From: Rhyacichthys aspro
Lineage: Eukaryota; Chordata; Actinopteri; Gobiiformes; Rhyacichthyidae
NCBI GenBank assembly: GCA_036850595.1
Contig: CM072152.1
Location: 20,101,179 to 20,165,178 of the forward strand
Direction: 5' to 3'
Length of the DNA stretch: 64,000 nucleotides
Under the pieces are notes generated by a model. That model was not told the DNA's origin, searched no databases, and was given only the letters and a program-made list of their open reading frames with translations. How positions within the stretch are numbered: position 1 is the stretch's first letter; each line of letters begins with the position of its first letter. The translations under genes were made by a program, and so were the position numbers. Positions 47,706 through 59,260 of the stretch are shown piece after piece.

Positions 47706-47780
47706 AGTGTAGTACAGTATAGCAAGGTACACTACAGTACAGCATGGTATATGGTATAGTGTGGTATGGTATAGTATGGA
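47706..47780. repeat. Degenerate TAGTACAGTATAG-type satellite
   Basis: A tandem of related 5-bp units (TATAG, TACAG, TATGG, GTATA) runs across about 75 bp, for example GTAGTACAGTATAGCAAGG and GGTATATGGTATAGTGTGG. It is a decayed pentamer microsatellite of a kind common in fish. Confidence 0.8.
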
Positions 47781-48799
47781 TTAAATGCTCCCACTATAAG
47801 ACATTCGTTTGCTGAAAACACACTGAATACATGTCTTAAATATGGACGGCGGTTACAGATGGAAAAACAGGTGCAACAACAACAATGAGATGGACAGGTC
47901 GACAACGGAGCAGTGGGAAAACCAGGAGGCAGTTACATGGTCAGTCACTCATTCAGACAGACATTATGTTTATACAGAGCTGACAGACTGATGTGGGATG
48001 GACAGTGTTACATAATACACCACAAACAGCCAGACACTGAACTAAACAAAGCACCTACTCCTGAATTTGCAGAAAAATTTGCCTGTTGTTGACTGTCAAA
48101 CATGAAATATCAAACACTTGGCTTTGGATTTGAAAATAGTAGGTTCATATGTGTTGTTTGGAGCAGTAGCAAAAAGGAGACAAACAGAAGTAGCATATTG
48201 GAATTAGTGTAAGGTAAAATGTAAAAGACATGCTGTTGTAGCAACAAAGAGTGCTCTTTGTGAAAACTAATGGCTCTGGCCTGAGCATTGTGTTTGTCAA
48301 TGTGTATTATCTGTGTAATGTTATGTACTCTCTCATCTCTTGCTTTAGGAGTGTAGGTGAGGACTTATTGTCATTTCTTACATAATAACGCCATTAAAGA
48401 GTTGAGGCTCAATGCTAAGCTATAGTTTGCTGAGGGCTACACACAAATGTCAGCAAACAGAAGTCAGCATGTGCAGACACATTGACTGGGTTAGATGGAC
48501 TTAAGGGAGGTAAGGATTAATATATGCTAAATGAACATTTTAAACTAAGTATGCCTTTAAGGGAAAGTGCCATATTTTTTCTGTTTAAGACACACAAAAC
48601 TCACATGGATGTTAAAAAAGCAAATCATGCAGAAGAGCTTGTTTCTTAGAGAAAACTGCACTGGATTTAGATAAATTATGATAAAAGAAAATCTAATACG
48701 CTTCTTACATCCAAAATGTTGTCTTTGAATAAGTTTTACATTTAAAATTCTATTCATAAATTTCAGTTTCAACATGCGCTTACAATTTTGGACCAATTG
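47781..48799. other. Distal upstream sequence, nothing recognised
   Basis: Ordinary sequence immediately upstream of the CpG-rich promoter zone. No exon or repeat identified. Confidence 0.55.
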
Positions 48800-48869
48800 T
48801 CACCTGACCAGAAAATACTCTCGCGGCGTAATTGTGGCCAGTGCGCGTAAACGGAGCCTGCTGTGCGCC

Positions 48870-48893
48870 ATGACGCGCACACGGAGAGAGTAG
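48870..48893 (+). other. Upstream ORF 1 (7 codons)
   Basis: ATG followed by six codons and TAG. It would be in the leader only if transcription starts upstream of 48,870. Confidence 0.35.
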
Positions 48894-48906
48894 AGAGAGT
48901 GTGTGG

Positions 48907-48933
48907 ATGGATGAGGGGAGGGGGAGGGACTGA
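48907..48933 (+). other. Upstream ORF 2 (8 codons)
   Basis: ATG GAT GAG ... GAC TGA inside the purine-rich tract. A second, longer frame opens four bases later at 48,911 and runs to the TGA ending at 49,075. Relevance depends on the start site. Confidence 0.3.
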
Positions 48934-49051
48934 GAGGGAGCGCGTAAGGGAGCTCTCTCTAAATCAAGCGATCCTAAAACACAAGCTGGTGGTCTTCAGT
49001 GATACTCACACCACTGAGCTGACCTCGCGCGCCACGTCCAGCAGCAGCGAC

Positions 49052-49075
49052 ATGAGCGGAGGATGTGCCACGTGA
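49052..49075 (+). other. Upstream ORF 3 (7 codons)
   Basis: ATG AGC GGA GGA TGT GCC ACG TGA. Context is CGACATGA with G at -3. An overlapping frame starts at 49,063 and ends at 49,140 (25 codons). If both are in the leader they could restrain initiation at 49,304. Confidence 0.4.
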
Positions 49076-49231
49076 GGCGGGAACGCACACCGCTTCAGTC
49101 AAAGTTTGCAGCAGCGAACCGCCACTGTCACAGAGACTGAGAGAAAGCGCACAAGTTTACGCGCCGTCTTTACGCGTCGTTCCACACTTTGTGACTCTTG
49201 GGATTGCTTGGATTCAGACGCGTGTCTTTTT

Positions 49232-49255
49232 ATGTCCATCCGGGGAGACGTGTAG
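49232..49255 (+). other. Upstream ORF 4 (7 codons), closest to the start
   Basis: ATG TCC ATC CGG GGA GAC GTG TAG. It ends 48 bases before the main start codon, a spacing that could allow some reinitiation. Context TTTTATGT is weak. Confidence 0.4.
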
Positions 49256-49303
49256 TTTTTTTATTTGTGCTGTTGTCGGAGTGGTCCGCTAAAGGAAGGA
49301 GTC

Positions 49304-49357
49304 ATGCAGCTTCTCGGCTGGAGCATAGTTCTTCTCTGTCAATGGATCCTACAGAAG
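49304..49357 (+). CDS. First coding exon of a secreted or membrane protein (family unknown)
   Basis: The exon encodes MQLLGWSIVLLCQWILQK and stops exactly at AAG|GTGAGT, a perfect vertebrate donor (phase 0). The start has G at -3. Residues 3-16 form an uninterrupted hydrophobic core (LLGWSIVLLCQWIL), the h-region of a signal peptide; the cleavage site must lie in the next exon. The exon follows a CpG-rich leader, and reading through the donor meets TAA after about ten codons, so splicing is required. Many neuronal cell-surface families (immunoglobulin-superfamily adhesion proteins, Eph receptors, semaphorins, cadherins) have such short signal exons before a long first intron. Eighteen residues cannot choose among them, so I give no symbol. 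No second exon is recognised in the remaining 14.6 kb. Confidence 0.6.
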
Positions 49358-52337
49358 GTGAGTCTTTTACATCAGAAAACTTTTTTATATTAATTGTTGG
49401 AGCGATAAATCACTAGAATTACCACACATTTAAACGAGACAGTGTGTGGAAGAAGACATTAAATGAACCTTGTGTGTATTGTTTTAAAATAAAGCAGAAG
49501 CGGACTGTTTTAGGTGCAACATATCTTTCCTTCTGCACTGCTCTGTTTATTTGAAACTTAAAGATGGAGTAGGTAAAATGTGAGAAAATAACACCAAAAA
49601 CGAAATTTAAAGAAGACTTTTGGGATCAAGGATTGTGCAAAGTGACTTGTTGTGTAAAAGTGAAGGGAGGGAATATGCTGAAGACTTTGCTCATTTTTCA
49701 ATTAAATTCTGTGATACCATTAAACCTTGAGCAGTCATTATTGTCAGCAATCAGCCCCTTTTATCTCTAATTCTTTGCAAAGATTTGTGATTGGCTAAAC
49801 TCTCGCATCACAAGGTTATTTTTTTTCTAAATCTTTGAAGTTTTGCTGTGAAGGTTAATTTTAGACGCCTCAATTTTCTCATTTGAGCATTACTCCAAAT
49901 AGAAGCACTTTTTATTTGCGTAATGCTGGGTTGACTCCTCACTACGGCCTCAAACATCGCGCTGTATGAGTGCTTCCTTCTTTATCTATTCATCTATTTG
50001 CGCTTGCAGCAACTTCCTCTCATTTCTCTTCAGAAGTTAAACACGCCTGTGGCTGGCGTGTGTGTGTTTTTATCTGGGCATCGATGTGGCATAGAGTTTG
50101 CCTAGTTTTGGTTCTCCACTGCAGCGCCTCAGTATTGTGTGTGGGTAAATATGATGTGTGTAGTCCACAAACACACTGTATATGCACTGCTTCTCCTTCC
50201 CGTTTTATTATAAGTGTGCTGATTTCTTGTTTTGCTCACAGTGATAATGGCTGTTTTCCATCAGTCATAACGCACTGGCTACAACACAATGGAGCCCTAC
50301 ACAATGGATGGGGTCTGTCCCAGTGTGTGTACGCATGTGTATGAGGCCTCAGCAAAAAATAAAAGGGAATAAAAACATGACCTTTCGCTGTAATCCACCT
50401 TGACTTCCTTCACCAGCAACTTTAGTCTGAAGCAGTATTTCTATATTTCATATGTAGGCTTCCTTTTCCAGTCTGAAGTCACTAATGTCACTTTGACTCT
50501 CTTTAAATCCATTAAAGTACATTATGAGTTCGTTCCATAAAAGCATCCTACAGTTTAAACAAATCCTCTTGACTGAGTTGAATGGTTAATTGATTATACT
50601 TTATGTCTAATGTCTTGTGGAACATGTCTTAAATTTACACATTCAACATACCATCACATTTACTGAAACTGGACCTGTAAACCCTCTCTGCCTTTGTTGA
50701 AATGCTGTATATCTTTGATAAAAGGGTTGCTTGGCAGTTGGGAGACAAGAGAAGGAATATTGTTTTTTTTTTCCTTTGTCTTGTGCCTTCTTCTTTCAGG
50801 AAAACACACAATTCTTTTTCTGTTGTCTACAGATGTGTGTATTACATTTGAGTTTGAGTACAATTGAGCGATCATATACAATTTTATATATATTGAACTC
50901 ATTATGGTTGGATTTTGTTTGTGAAAGTTTACATTATGTCAGACTTTTAAATAAGGCCTTGTTAGATGGAGGACTATAAACATAGGAACCATTTCATTGA
51001 GAAACAGCCCTCACTTTAAAGCTGCTAAAGCTGAAATCTCTTTCTGTCGTCCAACCAGCTACAACAACATAGCAACCTGCAACTTACACTGAAGCAATTA
51101 GCCACTGCAAAATATTAAAAGATTACCTTGAACTTCTGGCTCTAAGTTCAGTGTCAGACTGATGTGATTCTGCAATAATAATTCTCCTTAATCACTGCAT
51201 GAATTAGTTTTTTTAATTTTACTTTCCTTTTCTCTCTTTATGTTTATGTTTTTGTGCTGTTTGTGCTGGAATACACTCTTTCCCAGTTGGATTTTCCTCC
51301 GCCATTGATTCAGTGTTGACATTATAAGGGTTTCTTATTCAAATAGGAGCTTTTTTCTTTTTATGTGAGTCTTTGATTAAATCCTTGATAGTAATTCATC
51401 TTAAGGTCTCGTGTTTTCCATCATTTTTGTTACAATATGCAAATGTTTGTGCAATATCCCGTGTATTTTTATAAATAGCCTGTTTATGACTCTTCGGGTT
51501 AACTTCAAATCCTGGCTACTGTCCCTTTAAGTGTCATACAAGTCCACTTGACAGACCACACTGTAAACGCTCTGGGTTGTGGATGAGCGTGGAGCCTCTT
51601 TGGTTGCACACACACATTGTTTTCCCCACTAATAGCATTGACGGCTGTGTTTAGCCTTTTAAAAACACACCCCGTTGCCTGCTGGCAGATTGGTTTGAGC
51701 TTGTATTGTGACAGGTAATAACACCTACGCTCCGTTTTTTTTAGAAGATTGAATGCAAATCATTTTCACCAGCAAAGTACAGCAGCTACGCTTGTTTTTA
51801 GCTCAGCGCATGGGTTCAAGAGTTACAGCGTTTACTGGGAATTAGATTATATCAGTTGTGCTTTTAAGAAATGCTGTTTTTGAGGCATCTGAAAGGCAAA
51901 GAGGGGGAGGATCTGGTTTGTAAATGATACACTGGTTAGCTGACATGACTGTGAGCCATATAAGCTTCAGGGATTATGAAGTGAGGAAGCTAAAAGTGGC
52001 ATGGTAAAAGAAAAAGAAAAAAACAAGAGGGAAAGAGAGAGTAGTGGAGGTAACACAAACCATTCCTCTAACTTAATTTAGTGCATCCTTAGTGGTCACT
52101 TCGAAGTACTTAGAGGTTGGTTTGGTAAGCCTAAGTGAATGAGAGAAGAGGCGGGAAGTAGGAAGCATGACATTTTCCCAAATATATTTTTCCAATTGAA
52201 TTCAATGCAGTTTTACCAAGTGAATGGGAACAGGCTGTGGGTGGATGCACTGTAAAAAAGTGCTGCATGTTAAGTCCAACACAGCAATATTGTAATGTCT
52301 CCACCTTTGGAAATGATATCTACAGTAACAGCACTAC

Positions 52338-52362
52338 AAAAATAAAAAAAAATAAAAAAAAC
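52338..52362 (+). repeat. A-rich low-complexity run
   Basis: Repeated AAAAATAAAAA blocks. Simple sequence, possibly a retroposon tail, but no body is recognised upstream. Confidence 0.7.
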
Positions 52363-52869
52363 GAGTGAAAAGCTCCTTTTACTGTTTTGTGCTCCGAGTA
52401 GGAACAATAGCATTAGCCGGCATCTCAACCTGACGAAATCCTCTTATCTCCCCCCCTCTCATACAACAACTAGCAGTATACCCCCGGGATATTACAGCAA
52501 CTGAGTCACTTTAATTTCATTATATATAGTCCCACTTCCTTTGCAATCGTGTCTCATAGTGTAGATTTGCACAGCTTTGCATTTTAGCAGTGTCTACAGC
52601 AAAGTCCCAGTCAAACACAGCGGTGGATTTAGATTTATTTGCAACATCATGAGAACAAACCTGAGAACAGCCGGAAGATTAAATGTGTCTTTTAATTGGG
52701 AACATGTATTGATGTTACTTTAACGCGAGGATTGTTGCAATGCGTTTATAAATAGCATTCTTGAGAGTGCCATGTGAACAAAAGGAAAAACGAACAGTAC
52801 AAACCCACACTGTAAATTGTGTTATACCACTTTCATCCAGCAGGGGGAGTCCTGAGCTGCAGTTGAGTC

Positions 52870-53042
52870 CTATTTTTTTTTTTTTTTAACATATATTTTT
52901 GGGTTTTTATTAGACAGAGACAGGCAGGAAGCATGGATCACAGAGAGAGAGAGAGAAAGGTAATAACCTGGAGGAAACAGACCCGAGGGAATCGAACCCA
53001 GGTCTTTTATTTATGTTGTGAACCAATGAGGCGCACTGTCGA
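52870..53042 (-). mobile_element. tRNA-derived SINE, reverse orientation
   Basis: On the minus strand the head reads GACAGTGCGCCTCATTGGTT, then GACCTGGGTTCGATTCCCTC. The latter contains an intact tRNA B-box (GGTTCGATTCC) at about 52,988-53,001 on the plus strand. The body continues with GTTTCCTCCAGG and a TCTC run (plus-strand GAGAGAGAGAGAGA at 52,942-52,956), then CCTGCCTGTCTCTGTCTAAT. It ends in a poly-A seen as the T-run at 52,873-52,888. The order head, body, poly-A fits a retroposed SINE. Full size is about 170 bp. Located in the putative first intron, antisense to the gene. Confidence 0.7.
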
Positions 53043-55429
53043 ATTCACTTTTGATTTTGTTTTCTTTGCTGTCTTTTTTCTTCAAACTGAGTGTAACAGA
53101 ATTTAAACTGATGTATTTTTATGTTTGCATTAGCAGCACAGTTTTAAATGACGTGCTCCCTCATGTTGGCAGCTAATGCTTAATTTATTTCTGTTTTGTT
53201 TGCTACTTGATGAATTCAAAGTGTCAGTGAATACATTTATTGAGATGTTTTTGAAGTAGAACCATGAGCAGATAATTAAGCTCTTCTTCTACTGATTTGA
53301 GTGGGCTAAACCCCCATTTTGAATTTGTTTTTTTTTATGTCAAAACCAAACTGATGTGCTTTTGTTGGTTTCCATTCATTTGTCCATTCGTGGATCGTGG
53401 ATCATCTCTAGCTCACCAAACAGGAAGTGCTATATTCCTCTGTGTAATCTGTGCAAATTATATTCTCTCTTGGTGATTAGATATGTAATCTGTTAAATCA
53501 TGATGACAGAAGCAATCACATTACTGCTATCTATTGCCCCTGAAATGGTTCAGAGGGATCAAAGCCTGTGTTAACCTAAAAAAAAAAAAGCTGCAGATGC
53601 ATGTTTAATGCATTCTCACATGGTTTGATTCAATTTGTTTAAACAACATTATATTCCATTTTTGACAAGCCATTACTTTAGAAATGAATAATCACTTGCT
53701 CTATGCTCTGAATATTTGCACCACAGCTTTGTGGTTCACCAAGGAGAGCAAACCCATAATAAAACACGTTTTATATTTTAACTTAAAGCCAGTGCTTCAT
53801 AGCAGTCGGATGCAAACCAAATTATAACTCTTGTGGCTTTTTGAGTGACAGCTCGACTGCACCTGAAAAGGGAGAGTTATGCCTGGAATTATTGAGCTGC
53901 TGAGATATTATTTTAATGTGAAAAGCCACAGAGACTGGGAACATTTTAGGACAGAGCTGTTTTCATTTGTGCACAGGCCTATCTCTGTCTTTTCCTGTTG
54001 GAGCCACCTGTTCATGTGTGATGTGTAAGGGTTAAATGTGTCTGCGGGTCATGGACTCTGCCATTCAGGCATAGTAAACCTCTCATTCAGCCTTTTATTA
54101 GTTTTAATCTAAATTGTGAAATGAAGTCTTACACAGCCCTCATAAATCAGAGTTTTCTCTGTATTTATGTAACTATATATAAGTGATGGCCTTGTACCTC
54201 ACTGACATGTGTGGAATTTGGATTAAAACTACAGTATGCTTATTCAATACTATGATTTGACTTTCTGTGTGAATGCACCGCCACTGAGCCCTTCTGCCTC
54301 TTAGGGAGCCTTTGTGAAAGCCTAAGGTCAAGGGAAGAGAAGACTGTGGATAAAGATGTGTTTTTATCTTGGTATGCTCCATGCAGAGATGTGCTTGTTA
54401 ATGTGCTTTCATAAACGCTCAGGTTGCAGTGAGAGGAGCAGTAATGTGGTAATAGAAAAGGAGTCAGCTCAAAGGTAAATGTGTCTGGAGCATTAGTCCT
54501 CACTCACATCCAGAGCTGGTATTTTCACGTTGCAGTAACAACATTGAGTTGGTGCAAGCGATGTGTCGGGCTGAAATGCAGAGGCACATAACGCCTCGTC
54601 ACAAAACAGCTGCTTCCACTGTCACACCAGCAACTGGATTATTTTAAGGTTCAGTACAGACATTTTGACAGAGCTAACTTGAAGCTGTTTTGAATACATT
54701 ATGTTTCTTTGATCAAAAACCACTTCATTGGCTTTTGATTTAATGTAACAACTTTACCTGTAAGAATGTCCTTATTCAGTGTTTTTAATGAAGAAAAATA
54801 AATAACTCAAAGAAGAGTTTAATTTCTAAAGACAAATATAAGGTATTAATCAATGCAAATAAAAATTTCACTTTCACTTTACAGTATAATCGTATCGTTA
54901 GAAAGTCTCATAATGATGCAAGTTTGATGTTTTTCCATTTGAAGTTGAATTTGAAGGTTTTATACTCTTTTTTAGTCTACTCGCTGATAATAATACAGTG
55001 GACAATGTTTTTCAGTGGTGGGAAAGTGCAGTAGGTCCATAGTGAAATTTTATCAGTCAGCACCCTAGTCTTAATAGGGATTTCCCAAAGCCCATTTATA
55101 CGAGTAGGGTAAGACTATTGTCCATATTTACACTTAGGGTAATCTGTCTCACAACTCCTGTATTAGTTTGGTCTGGCCTTGTTCCCAATAACAGAGGTAA
55201 CTAGTAAAAGAAGAAATGGACAACTGAAGTGGAAAACTGTATTATTGACCCTTTTAGTTCCTGTCAGACTTAAACATACAGATTAACTATGCAACTGTGT
55301 TAAAAATAGGTGTTAAAGTTGGAATGGTCGCTCTAAAGAAGTCATCAATTCAGTTGCTGATTTTGTCCAATCAGTAAATGACTTAATCAACTGATTGTTT
55401 AAAGTGGAAACGTCTGCCACAGTTTGTTT

Positions 55430-55640
55430 TTAGCAAATAGAGCGCCCCGACCTGTTGATAGACATGACTTCTTGAGCTGAGACGAGAGCCAGAAAGAGGA
55501 GCGGCTCTGGGCTCCACATCAGACTGAGCTCTCGCTGCCAGCGTCATCTGGAGGCACCTCGTGGACAGCTGCTCCGGGCCCCCGAGGGTCCCACACAGCC
55601 CGCCCTGAGCCACCGGCGGCTCCAGGACTGCTCTCTATGT
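55430..55640. promoter_or_regulatory. GC-rich intronic island
   Basis: An abrupt GC-rich block, GCGCCCCGACCTG through GGGCCCCCGAGGGTCCC (55,577-55,593) to CCACCGGCGGCTCC. Minus frame 55,383-55,613 (76 codons) is open but unrecognisable. It could be an intronic regulatory element or an unrecognised exon. No clear splice pair was found. Confidence 0.3.
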
Positions 55641-56933
55641 AACTGCCAGCTGTAACAAAGAGGACCAGGTCTCGTTAGAGATTTTGGAGCAAAGAAACAA
55701 ACTACTCATTGAGAATAATCTAGTTTTTATTTTTCTGATTTTCCATGACCCGTCTTGTATCTCTGGTTGCACTTCCACTTCCTGTTTCCACTCGGGGAAA
55801 GTGAAGGAGGAAGGGGTCAGCTCAGGCCTGGACTCATGGAGGTCTGGGTCAAGATAAACACCTGAATGTGTCACACTGCGGACCTCATACTCACACTGCA
55901 TTGTAATATCTCTACACCTTCCTGAATGCTGCCATTATTACGGGAGCAGTGTGTGACTCACTTATGGAGCGACTGGGAAAATGACTCCCTGAGATGAGGG
56001 GAGGGGGAGATAATGACACATCTGCAAAGGAATCAGTCTGTGGTAAAGATATGTGACACTGATGTTACATTAGCACCGAGATGGTAAAGATGATGAAAAC
56101 ACAATGCAGGTTTTCTATCTGGACATAGGTTTAAAGATTGATGGCCACCTACACAAGCCGTCCAACTCTTAATAACTCTAAAACTAGACTCTAGCCTTTC
56201 ATTAACCTTTGACCAATCACAGCAGACTAAACCAGTCCCTCTGAGGAATATAAACTCAGCTCTCTCTTCATTCTACCTTAGGGCTGACAAAGTCTCTTGA
56301 ATGAGGGACAACTCCTCTTCTACCTTTTACCTCCATGTCCAGACGCCTTCTTTGTAACCTTAAATACACCTTTGTAAAGATGATATGATGTGGCACTTCC
56401 TTATTCCTTTCTAAAAAAGTTAGCACTGAGTTTTTGTTTTAATTTTCCATTTGTTATTATTAAATTGTGTAGGTGTATATCAGTCTCAGTCGTCTTACTC
56501 AAATGTCAATGCATGACTCATTTCATGTTAAGATCAAAATATTGCCATAAATAGAGAATAGAAGCATATGGCTATTCCTGTGCCATGTGTGTACCGTGTG
56601 TGCAGAGCAGTTCTGAGCCTCCACTACGACCTTCCACGAACATCTTTTAGTTTAAAATTAGCTGAGGTTTATGTCAAACAGTTATCCTTCTCATATCCTT
56701 CTCATGCCCGTAATCATGAGTTTAGTTTTGTTGCCATTTTCTACTGTGCTTTATTTCATTTTTTGGTTTATTTATATCCTAAGTCCTGTATTCTTTTTTG
56801 GTCATTAACATTTGTAGCGAGCAACAGCTAACTCGGAGCCCTCATTCTTTGTGTTTCCATAAAGTCTTTTGGTTTTGACTTTAGTAACTGAGCCTGTAAC
56901 ATGACACTGCTTATAGTTACTGTTGGTAAAATA

Positions 56934-57264
56934 TTAAAGGCACAACATCCAGGATTTTTGTGACAATTTAAAGTATGAATGTTTTAGGCTTTATGTTACA
57001 ATAAACCAACCTTTCTCTCTGTATATTTGACCATTTTGCTCCTTTGTTTACCTGGGAGGAAGACTTAAAAGAGTAAAAAGAACTGCTGCTAATCACAGCT
57101 AATGAAAATACAACAGAATAATATGAGATGTGACTAGAGTCCATTCAAAGCATTAATAACTTGACTTTTATTCACTTATTAGCACTAAATAAAATAAAAT
57201 AGTGACCAATAGTGGGGTTTTTTTATAAACTTTTGCCTGAAAAACCTGCAGATTATGCCTTTAA
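56934..57264. mobile_element. TTAA-flanked MITE (TTAAAGGCANAA termini)
   Basis: Left end TTAAAGGCACAACATCCAGG (56,934 on). Reverse complement of the right end TTAAAGGCATAATCTGCAGG (57,245-57,264). The 20-bp ends differ at only four positions. Both outer edges are exact TTAA, as expected of piggyBac-class insertion. 331 bp, AT-rich interior, no transposase. This is the cleanest inverted-repeat element in the window and so perhaps one of the younger ones. Confidence 0.75.
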
Positions 57265-57399
57265 ATAAGTAAATTTGGTATTCATAGCCTGGTATATGTT
57301 ATTGAAATAGATGTGTTTAGTGACAGAGCTCTGTGTTTATGTTCTCCATGACACTGGGGCTGTTGTTTGTTTTTTTAGTAATTTATTCAGTGATGAGTT

Positions 57400-57900
57400 T
57401 GCCTGAACCTCCACCAGGGTTTTGCTGTTGTCGTCCTCTTTTGCATGAGTTAATAAACAAAGCAGCGAAGGGAGCTTCTGGGTGTGAAGTGGTCAGCCCT
57501 ACTTCAGATTGCTCCACTGCTGTTGCTCCACTTTGAGAGGTCCCCAGTCATCTTCGTGATGCGAGCGCCGCGTTAATATGTCTCTCCCGCTCTCTTTTTC
57601 CTGGCTCCGAGGGCTAGAATCGAGCTTTGGAAATAGATCACATCAGAGGGGACACTTGGCTCCTGATGATGCGCCGTGTTTGTTTCATACATGCATGATG
57701 AGCAGCGCAGCTCTCAGCGGGGGCCACCGGTTATGGCATGACGCCGCTGTGCATGGTCAATGTGCTGCCCAGACTCACAGCCCGCGGGGAAAACACACGC
57801 TGCGCTTCATACTTTTGCTATTTGATAGAGCAGGGTGTATGCTGAGGCCTTCATGTGTGTTTATTGGAGCAAGAGACAGGCGTGTGAAGTGAACACTGCT
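57400..57900. promoter_or_regulatory. Candidate conserved noncoding element in the intron
   Basis: GATGCGAGCGCCGCGTTAAT, GCTCCGAGGGCTAGAATCG, AGCTTTGGAAATAGATCAC, CTGATGATGCGCCGTGTTTG, CATACATGCATGATGAGCAG, GGTTATGGCATGACGCCGCT and GTGCATGGTCAATGTGCTGC form a balanced, CpG-retaining, non-repetitive block. The plus frame of 104 codons (57,578-57,892) has no recognisable domain. Its look and its place in a long first intron favour an enhancer. Confidence 0.45.
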
Positions 57901-58959
57901 TCACACTGAGACCAGGATTACTCAAGACTGGAGACTAAGAAAAAGCATGTGTTACTGTCTATAATTTAACATTTCTATATGTTCTGAGAAATGTGGGTAA
58001 AATGTACATGTTTTAAAGTTAAAAATAGTGGTGTTTTGTGAATAAAAACACCTGCAAACATTGAGGCTGTAATGATATAAAATGACTTCTATATTATATC
58101 AAAGCACACACTTTACCAGCTTTGAGGTAAATTAAGATAGCAGGGCTTTTATATCATACAGAAAGTCTACATAATATGGTAAATAGCATTAGGGTAACAG
58201 CATAGGTATTTTCCTAGTTTACTTTTTGCTTAACCTAACCACTATAGACACTCTGTGGGTATGCTGTTATCTGGCATCAATCAATTTTACTGCACACTGT
58301 AACGTTTAAAATTGTGTGTCCACAAATAAATGCACAAAGAAGCCAAAATATAAAGGAAACAAATCTTGTCCCATAGTCCATCATCTCCATCAAGAACGCT
58401 GGCCAATCTTAATATAGTTTTGCTGTATTTACCGTTTTTACTTCTATGAGCTGTGATTGGTTGAGAGCAACACATTATAAAAAAAAAAAAAAATCAAAGA
58501 CATCCCTCCCATGAAAACAAAAGTGGAATAATGAAATAGAGAAAAATGGTGTGTTTACTGACACATGGACATTCACATGCCAAAATGAGGACCATAGCTG
58601 TGGAACAAAAAGGATTTCTTGTGAGTAAGAGTTCATTTACAATTTCCACAAAAGTCCTGCACATTATACTTTAGAATTACACTTGAACTTGAGTTAAATG
58701 TAATCTTTGTCATGGAACACAAGCTCATAAATCAATAGATCTGATGAAACAGAGAAAAGTATTGCATGTCACATTTTGTAACTTAATTCTGAGCATGATG
58801 CTACTTGAATGTGCAAAAGAATAAATGCAAAATAGTACCAGCCTCCATCAGAGACTGGGTTGGCCTGTCTACGTCCACATTTTGTAATTCCATTTCAAAT
58901 GGATGTGTGTTTTTTTTCTCCTTTCGCACACATTCGGTTTATTAATGCGTTTGTGTAAT

Positions 58960-59260
58960 GCCAGTATAGTTAAGAGTTATTCGACAGCATAGGACAGGTT
59001 CTTATGATTAATAGTGATGCTCCAGAGGGAGCTGTATCGAGCAGGACTTTGAGAATGTAATGAAATATTAAAGTGTAATCCAAGAAGCACCAAATATCAT
59101 AACTCATGGTGCGGGCGGCGGCGAATGCTCAGGGTCAGCTCGGCTTGAGGACCCTGCCACGGAGGCGAACGAGCAGGAGGGATTAGTTTTTATCATTTTT
59201 TAATATCTCTGGCAAGGCTTGTAATGCATTAATTCAGACATGCATTGAATTTATTGGAAA
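58960..59260. promoter_or_regulatory. Candidate conserved noncoding element in the intron
   Basis: Blocks run GATGCTCCAGAGGGAGCTGT, GAATGTAATGAAATATTAAA, CATAACTCATGGTGCGGGCG, GCGGCGAATGCTCAGGGTCA, GGAGGGATTAGTTTTTATCA and TTGTAATGCATTAATTCAGA. A CpG cluster beside ATTA cores without homopolymers or repeats is typical of enhancer cores. Inference only. Confidence 0.45.

Larger units (their letters stand above)
48800..49303 (+). promoter_or_regulatory. CpG-rich promoter and 5' leader of the signal-peptide gene
   Basis: CpG density rises abruptly at 48,820 (CTCTCGCGGCG, GTGCGCGTAAACGGAGCC, CCATGACGCGCACACGG) and stays high to about 49,260 (CTCGCGCGCCACGTCC, TTTACGCGCCGTCTTTACGCG). A GA/GGGAGGGGGAGGG purine tract lies at 48,911-48,930. 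There is no convincing TATA box. The leader is interrupted by several short upstream ORFs and runs straight into the start codon at 49,304. The transcription start cannot be fixed; a TATA-less CpG-island promoter between about 48,850 and 49,150 is the best reading. Confidence 0.55.

Noticed and set aside
49304..49357. Naming the gene from the signal peptide
   Set aside because: Signal peptides diverge quickly and 18 residues do not separate the many cell-surface families with this exon layout.
49198..49416. Plus-strand frame of 72 codons crossing the promoter-exon region
   Set aside because: It begins at a TTG, not ATG, and reads a different frame across the donor. The ATG at 49,304 with the GTGAGT donor is a better model.
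52980..53042. A functional tRNA gene on the minus strand
   Set aside because: The B-box is intact, but the rest is SINE body ending in poly-A, with no convincing acceptor stem.
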